This document shows, in pieces, positions 58,951 through 64,000 of a DNA stretch of 64,000 nt (its first letter is position 1; every line of letters begins with the position of its first letter). The notes beneath the pieces were generated by a model that was not told the origin of the DNA, did not search any database, and was given only the letters and a program-made list of their open reading frames with translations. Origin of the DNA: Daucus carota subsp. sativus. Its lineage: Eukaryota; Streptophyta; Magnoliopsida; Apiales; Apiaceae. The stretch lies in contig NC_030384.2 of NCBI RefSeq assembly GCF_001625215.2, positions 39,962,390-40,026,389 on the forward strand, in the 5' to 3' direction. The position numbers and the translations under genes are program-made.

Positions 58951-61900
58951 AATCAAATATTAGAACAAATAATCACGGGTGAATATGAAAAAATATGCAT
59001 TGGAACAAGAATGAAACACTATCCAGAGACAATTTTTTTACAGTCACAACATAGGAAAGGAGGGATAATAAATTATGAATTTTAAAAATTAGGCCCTGAG
59101 ACATTTTCACCCAAACTGTACATCATTCGTCATAAATCGGCCTGTTCGGACCAGACAGAGTTTGGTCAAGTTACTGTACTGTCATTCCTTATTCGCCATA
59201 ATTCCTCATTTTCAAACCTTCCTCAATTAATACATGTCTTGTTGAAGTAGTTAGTTGTCTCCTGATTCTTAACTCTGGTTCCGACTAAAGCACCAAACGG
59301 TTTAAATGTCAATCCGTATCTTACGGCACAGTTTCAACCGCAGGGCGTATGCTATCTTAAACTAAAATAAAACAAAGATTTACTCTTGTCAAAAAAAAAA
59401 AAAAACATAGGGCCCCGAAATTTTGTATATAAAGGTTCCTGCTTTCGCTAAGTTTAAAAGAAATGACTTCTTGCTTAAAATAAAAAAGTGGAGTAGAAGT
59501 GAGAAGTAGAAGTAAATTTTTTAAATTGTTAAGTGTTTGGTTATTTGAACTTATAAGTTTTTTTAGTGTTTGGATGATATAAATTATAAGTTTATATAGT
59601 GTTTCGTACATTATAATATTATTTTTAAAATAATTCAAACTAATAATAAATAAACTTGCTAAGAAATTTAAATACAAAATACACTAAACATGAATAATTT
59701 AAATAGAAGGATGGCCTTCCTGTAAATTAAATATAACTTACAGCCAAAAAAAGATGAAACTGAGCTTTATGCTCTAAAAAGGAAGTAGAAGCAAGAAAAG
59801 AAGCTCCAACTCCTAACTTCTGCATTATCACTTCTGAAGCTCCAAAACAACGCCGGGCTTCTTTCCCCAAACGCTGACCCGACTTCTATTCTGGACTTCT
59901 ACTTCTTTTAAGCCTTTGCTTCTCAATCCCAAACAACCACATAGATGAATTTGGTTTTTGGTAAAAGAAACTACACGATAGTTTGAAAGGTCCGCTCTTG
60001 GAATTTCAGTAATTTATAACTATATAAACATATCACAGATGCAAACGTTCTATAATATGCAGAAATTTGGTTAAGAGCAAAAATATACTTGTTGATTTTG
60101 AACTAGTGGGGGCTAGGGATGTCAAAATCTTTCCTGAACTCAAAATACATTATATATTTTTTTAACGCGCTGAATTATTGATGTCAATATAATTTTTTAT
60201 CTCTATCATAGAGAGGGACTTACTTTCCAAATTTTAAAGCATGATAATTTAATTGATTATTGGATTAATTGTTATTCTTTAATATTTTTGTATTTGCTGT
60301 GATTTTGTATAAAGAGTTTTTTTTAATTAGGGGTTCCGAATTTTTTAAAAATTAAAACTTGAATTTTGAACAATTGAGTGGTACATAATTTGATGAACCG
60401 CGGTTTGATGAGGGTTCCGCTATTTGATGTATATGTTAGGATTTGTGATGGTTAAGCGCAGCACATTTGTTCATTATTCTAAAAGAAAACGAATGATGCA
60501 TTGATGTTTAAAATTTTACATTTGTTTTTGTGAATTGTGATGGTCATTTATATGTTTTTTAAAAACTCGGCACATAATTACACTACTCTTCTCATATATT
60601 AAAATGTGCATGTATCATCTTCTAGCAATTTGTATGATATTAAGAAATGCTCCTGCACTCTTAATAAAAAGCATCAAGCTGAAATTTTCCAAATGTTCCG
60701 AAACATCAATCTAAAAAACTTTGCACATTATTACGTTACACTTTTGATATGTTGTTTAGTAAAAAAATCACTAAAAGAGATCAAGATATCAAACCGTGAA
60801 TCGGATTTGCGGGTCGTCGTACCCAATTCACAAGAACTAGCGTTTTGTGTACTCGATCCCGTACCTCGTACCCGAACGACCCGTGAATCATGAAACACAC
60901 TACTTGAGCCCTTTAAATTTTAGTCCAGTTCCGCCACTGCTTTGAACACGTAAAAAAGAATCATTAATCGTATAACTATATAATTAATTTTTAAAAATTT
61001 ATTTTATAGATAAAAATAAAAAAAATAAAAATAAATTTCAAAATTAGACAGCCTAACACCTTTAAAATTATAAGTTAAATGCGCCCAAAATGAGAAGGCC
61101 ATCATATACATGAAATCTAGATTGTTTTTATAACTTAGTTGCTGAGGCACGAGAAATCTAGTTGCCCGCATGCATTTCAACACTTCCCCAACCATCTCAT
61201 ATGCAAGAGTCATCATTGTTTTCTCCTGCATACTTGCTTTTTTCTCAAATTACATGCCTGTTTTGAAATATTAAAAAATAAATTTAAAAAAGATTTCCAT
61301 TTACAATCACATTTACTTACATTGGGCAAGTTTCCAGTAGGCAGTAGCCCACACGCATTTCAACACTTTCCCCCCATCTTATCTCCAAGACTCATCGTTT
61401 TCTTCTGCAGACTTACTTTTTTCAAATTACATATTCTTTTTAAAAAGTATTAAATATTTGCAAGAATTTTAATTTATCGTCACATTTATTACATTGGTCA
61501 AACAGGGGCATAAAATTATCATGTGTAAGCCAAACAATATGAGTGTAATCACTAGGGTGCTGAGCTTCCTGTGACGATAATCAAGCGCACGGCACTCGGT
61601 CAAGTAGTTTGGAGAAAACTGCATCAATGTTTTCCTACTTTGTGAGCAAAAAAAAGAGGATAAGGAGTCACACAAACAGTGAGTTGCATATTTTTATAGC
61701 TGTCTTCAGAGTCAATTATTACTTATTATGTATATAAATTTGTTGGAAATATAATTTATTTGTAGCGTAAATAATTGTTGGTGGGCGAACTCCAATCAAG
61801 TAAAAATAATTTATGTATATACTTTTAATAGTTTGACATATCTTGACTAGAGAGACCTCTCCACAAATTATTCCTACGCAATAATGACCAAAAAAATAAG

Positions 61901-62504
61901 TCTTAACGAATGATTTGTTCGAACCCATTCCATTCCATCACTCATCAATCCAGAGCAGGGTTTCTTTGTTGAAATATACGAGACACATAACTTGGGATGC
62001 ATTTTTAGAAAATATAAGGTTACATAGTTCCTGGGATACATTGTTAGAAAATATAAGGTTTCGTATTTTCAAACTGCTAGAGAAAACTACTAGATCTGAT
62101 ACTAAAATACGATAATTAGCATAAACTCCAGAATAACAAAGTAAGTGTGAAACGATTACAACGGAAAAGTAATTGCCACTATTCGAGAGGTGGTCTCTCC
62201 CAGCCCTACTCAACAACAATATTCTTTCGATCCCCTACCCCAGTCTCCTCCCTTCTCTTTTTAACTCTCTTCCAGCATAAAGTCCTTTTTGCCCCTCTGG
62301 GTCACATGTCTGTCTGGGCCACTTTCATAGCCCTCTTCTCCTTGGGCCTCCTTTGATATGTTATATGGGCTGGTGGTGCGACAGCATTCATAGCACAAAC
62401 ATGCACGGCTAATATCTCTGCTAATCAGGACCTGAGCGTGTTTAATTATATAAAAACAATTATTATATAAAAAAGATTAATTCCGACTAATCTGTTTTCG
62501 CTGC
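58951..62504. other. Gene-poor region before the second AAE gene
   Basis: About 3.5 kb without a recognisable gene. A segment at about 59460-59930 with AGAAGTAGAAGT-like and CTTCTACTTCTTTTAAGC-like ends looks like an old inverted-repeat element. An A15 run after CTTGTC near 59390-59404 looks like another retroposon tail. Direct repeats of CCCACACGCATTTCAACAC type occur near 61170 and 61350. Confidence 0.45.
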
Positions 62505-62604
62505 TCAAGTTTTTGTATATAAATGACACCCCTCAGCGCTAAGGTGCATAGCTACAACGTACTGCTTTTCATCACTCTGTTTCGCGAACTAACAACCAAA
62601 AACA
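62505..62604 (+). promoter_or_regulatory. Core promoter and leader of the second AAE gene
   Basis: TTTTTGTATATAAATGA at about 62509-62525 is a TATA box about 80-95 bp before the ATG at 62605. An ATG at 62523 heads a different frame (about 125 codons) that overlaps the gene start and could act as an upstream start if included in the transcript. Confidence 0.5.
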
Positions 62605-64000
62605 ATGAACGCATTGGAACCGAATCCCGCGAATTCATCACCATTCACCCCAATCTCTTTCTTGGAGAGAGCTGCGGTTGTTTACGGCGACTCTCCTTCT
62701 CTAATCTACAACCAAACCATGTATACTTGGGCACAAACTCACCGTCGCTGCCTTCAACTCGCCTCCTCGATATCGTCCCTCTCTATCTCCCCCGGAGACG
62801 TTGTTTCTGTTCTCGCTCCCAACATTCCCGCCATGTACGAGCTCCACTTTGCTGTGCCAATGTGCGGCGCGGTACTCAACTGCATCAACACTCGCCTTGA
62901 TGCACGTGCCATCTCAACTCTGCTTACTCACTCTGAGTCGAAACTCGTCTTTGTTGATTACCAAATGGCTTCGGTTGTTTTGGAAGCTCTCTCGTGCTTT
63001 CCTCTGCACTCGAGGCCGAAACTAGTTATGATCACGGAAGATGATCAAGCTTCATCTCCGGAGTTTGATTTTACGTATGAGAGGCTAGTTGAAAGAGGTG
63101 ATCAGTCGTTTGATTGGATCAGGCCGCGGTCAGAATGGGATCCGATTGTTCTTAATTATACTTCTGGCACAACAGCCTCCCCGAAAGGAGTTGTTCTTAG
63201 CCACCGTAGCGCATTTCTTAAGACTATCGATGCTTTGCTCGAATGGTCTGTACCGAAACAACCTGTTTTTCTATGGGCCTTACCGATGTTTCATGCCAAC
63301 GGTTGGGGTTATACTTGGGGGATGGCTGTTGTGGGAGGGACTAATATTTGTTTGAGAAGATTTGACTCCGATTTGATCTATGATAAGATAGTCAAGCATG
63401 GAGTGACTCATATGTGTGGAGCTCCGGTTGTTTTAAACATGTTATCCAACGATCCTGACCGCGAGAAGTTAACAAGTCCGGTTCATATTCTAACAGCTGG
63501 AGCTCCCCCTCCTGCTGCTGTGTTAATGCGGACCGAGGAGTTAGGATTCACGGTGAGTCACGGCTATGGTCTTACAGAAGTTGGGGGATTAGTAGTGATG
63601 TGTTTGTGGAAACCGGAGTGGAATGGTTTGCCTGCAAGGGAGCGAGCGAGGCTCAAGGCGCGACAAGGAGTGAGGACGATTGGCTGCACGGAAGTGGATG
63701 TGGTGGATCCGGAGTCAGGCCTTGGTGTGAAGCGCGATGGGGTGACTGTGGGGGAGGTGGTGCTGAAAGGCGGGACTGTGATGTTAGGCTATTTGAAAGA
63801 CAAGGAAGGTACTTTGCAGTGCATGAAGCAAAACTGGTTTTACACGGGTGATGTTGGAGTCATGCATGAGGATGGATATGTGGAGATCAAGGATCGGTCT
63901 AAGGATGTGATTATTAGTGGCGGCGAAAATGTGAGTAGCGTTGAGGTGGAATCCGTGTTGTACCTGCATCCGGCTGTGAATGAGGCCGCCGTGGTGGCGA
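62605..64000 (+). CDS. Acyl-activating enzyme (clade VI acyl-CoA synthetase), second copy, cut by window edge
   Basis: The frame from ATG 62605 stays open for 465 codons to the last base, so the C-terminal part (about 100 residues, including the final Lys motif and any PTS1) lies outside. It starts MNALEPNPANSSPFTPISFL, with ERAAVVYGDSPSLIYNQTMY. Motifs are YTSGTTASPKGVV near residue 190, MFHANGWGYTWGMAVVGG, AGAPPPAA, YGLTEVGG, TGDVG and DRSKDVIISGGENVSSVEVE. The region where the gene at 595 has an intron (GDVVSVLAPN here) is continuous, so this copy lost or never gained it. Being the same type as the first gene, it should make acyl-CoA; the substrate is not readable. Differences such as MFHANGWGY for MFHCNGWTF in the pocket region suggest a different acid. 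Confidence 0.93.
   Translation, partial: MNALEPNPANSSPFTPISFLERAAVVYGDSPSLIYNQTMYTWAQTHRRCLQLASSISSLSISPGDVVSVLAPNIPAMYELHFAVPMCGAVLNCINTRLDARAISTLLTHSESKLVFVDYQMASVVLEALSCFPLHSRPKLVMITEDDQASSPEFDFTYERLVERGDQSFDWIRPRSEWDPIVLNYTSGTTASPKGVVLSHRSAFLKTIDALLEWSVPKQPVFLWALPMFHANGWGYTWGMAVVGGTNICLRRFDSDLIYDKIVKHGVTHMCGAPVVLNMLSNDPDREKLTSPVHILTAGAPPPAAVLMRTEELGFTVSHGYGLTEVGGLVVMCLWKPEWNGLPARERARLKARQGVRTIGCTEVDVVDPESGLGVKRDGVTVGEVVLKGGTVMLGYLKDKEGTLQCMKQNWFYTGDVGVMHEDGYVEIKDRSKDVIISGGENVSSVEVESVLYLHPAVNEAAVVA

Noticed and set aside
1-64000. CRISPR arrays, operons, bacterial phage-like modules
   Set aside because: No regularly spaced direct repeats or polycistronic gene clusters are present; the window is plant nuclear DNA.

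Overview
This is eudicot plant nuclear DNA. The genes carry GT-AG introns, the intergenic DNA is AT-rich and full of small transposons, and the protein families are plant ones: a clade VI acyl-activating enzyme, two-domain DJ-1D proteins, RABF2, an NDR1/HIN1-like protein, a Root_cap protein and plant NBS1. The species cannot be fixed from the sequence; an asterid is a guess only.

Layout. A peroxisomal acyl-CoA synthetase (AAE-like) gene lies at 595-2418. About 6.4 kb without a recognisable gene follows, holding foldback DNA and a long near-perfect hairpin at 7276-7489. Then come a Rab5/RABF2 GTPase (8890-12362, minus), with a dated-looking hAT insertion in an intron, and an OXS3-like gene (13841-14536, minus). 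A transposon stretch includes a LINE RNase H remnant and a Helitron whose 5' end is tandemly duplicated. Two tandem DJ-1D genes (19322-20988 and 23023-26526, both minus) follow, then a tRNA-Ser(AGA), an SF1 helicase of the MAGATAMA3/SEN1-like plant family (27464-31786, minus) and MGST3 (33837-35389, plus). Next are a serine/arginine-rich protein with an acylated-looking N-terminus (36714-38732, plus), an NHL6-like gene (39175-39933, minus), a 0.8-kb LINE-mobilised insertion, a Root_cap secreted protein (43325-44452, minus) and NBS1 (46208-53551, minus). A small coiled-coil protein of unknown function (55379-56173, minus) precedes about 6 kb of MITE-rich DNA. A second AAE-like gene starts at 62605 and is cut by the window edge.

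The genes do not form one pathway. Three threads link some of them: the AAE paralogues at both ends, the DJ-1D tandem pair (methylglyoxal detoxification) with MGST3 and OXS3 as other stress-protection genes, and NBS1 as a DNA-repair gene. From memory, several neighbours are also close to each other in Arabidopsis (NHL6, helicase, MGST and BZO1/AAE12 on chromosome 1; NBS1 and DJ1D on chromosome 3), so the order looks ancestral rather than assembled for a function.

The points most worth a second look are the miRNA-like hairpin at 7.3 kb, the His-to-Gln change beside the nucleophile Cys in one DJ-1D domain, the Helitron with a doubled 5' terminus, and a set of tiny poly(A) insertions flanked by 14-18 bp target duplications.
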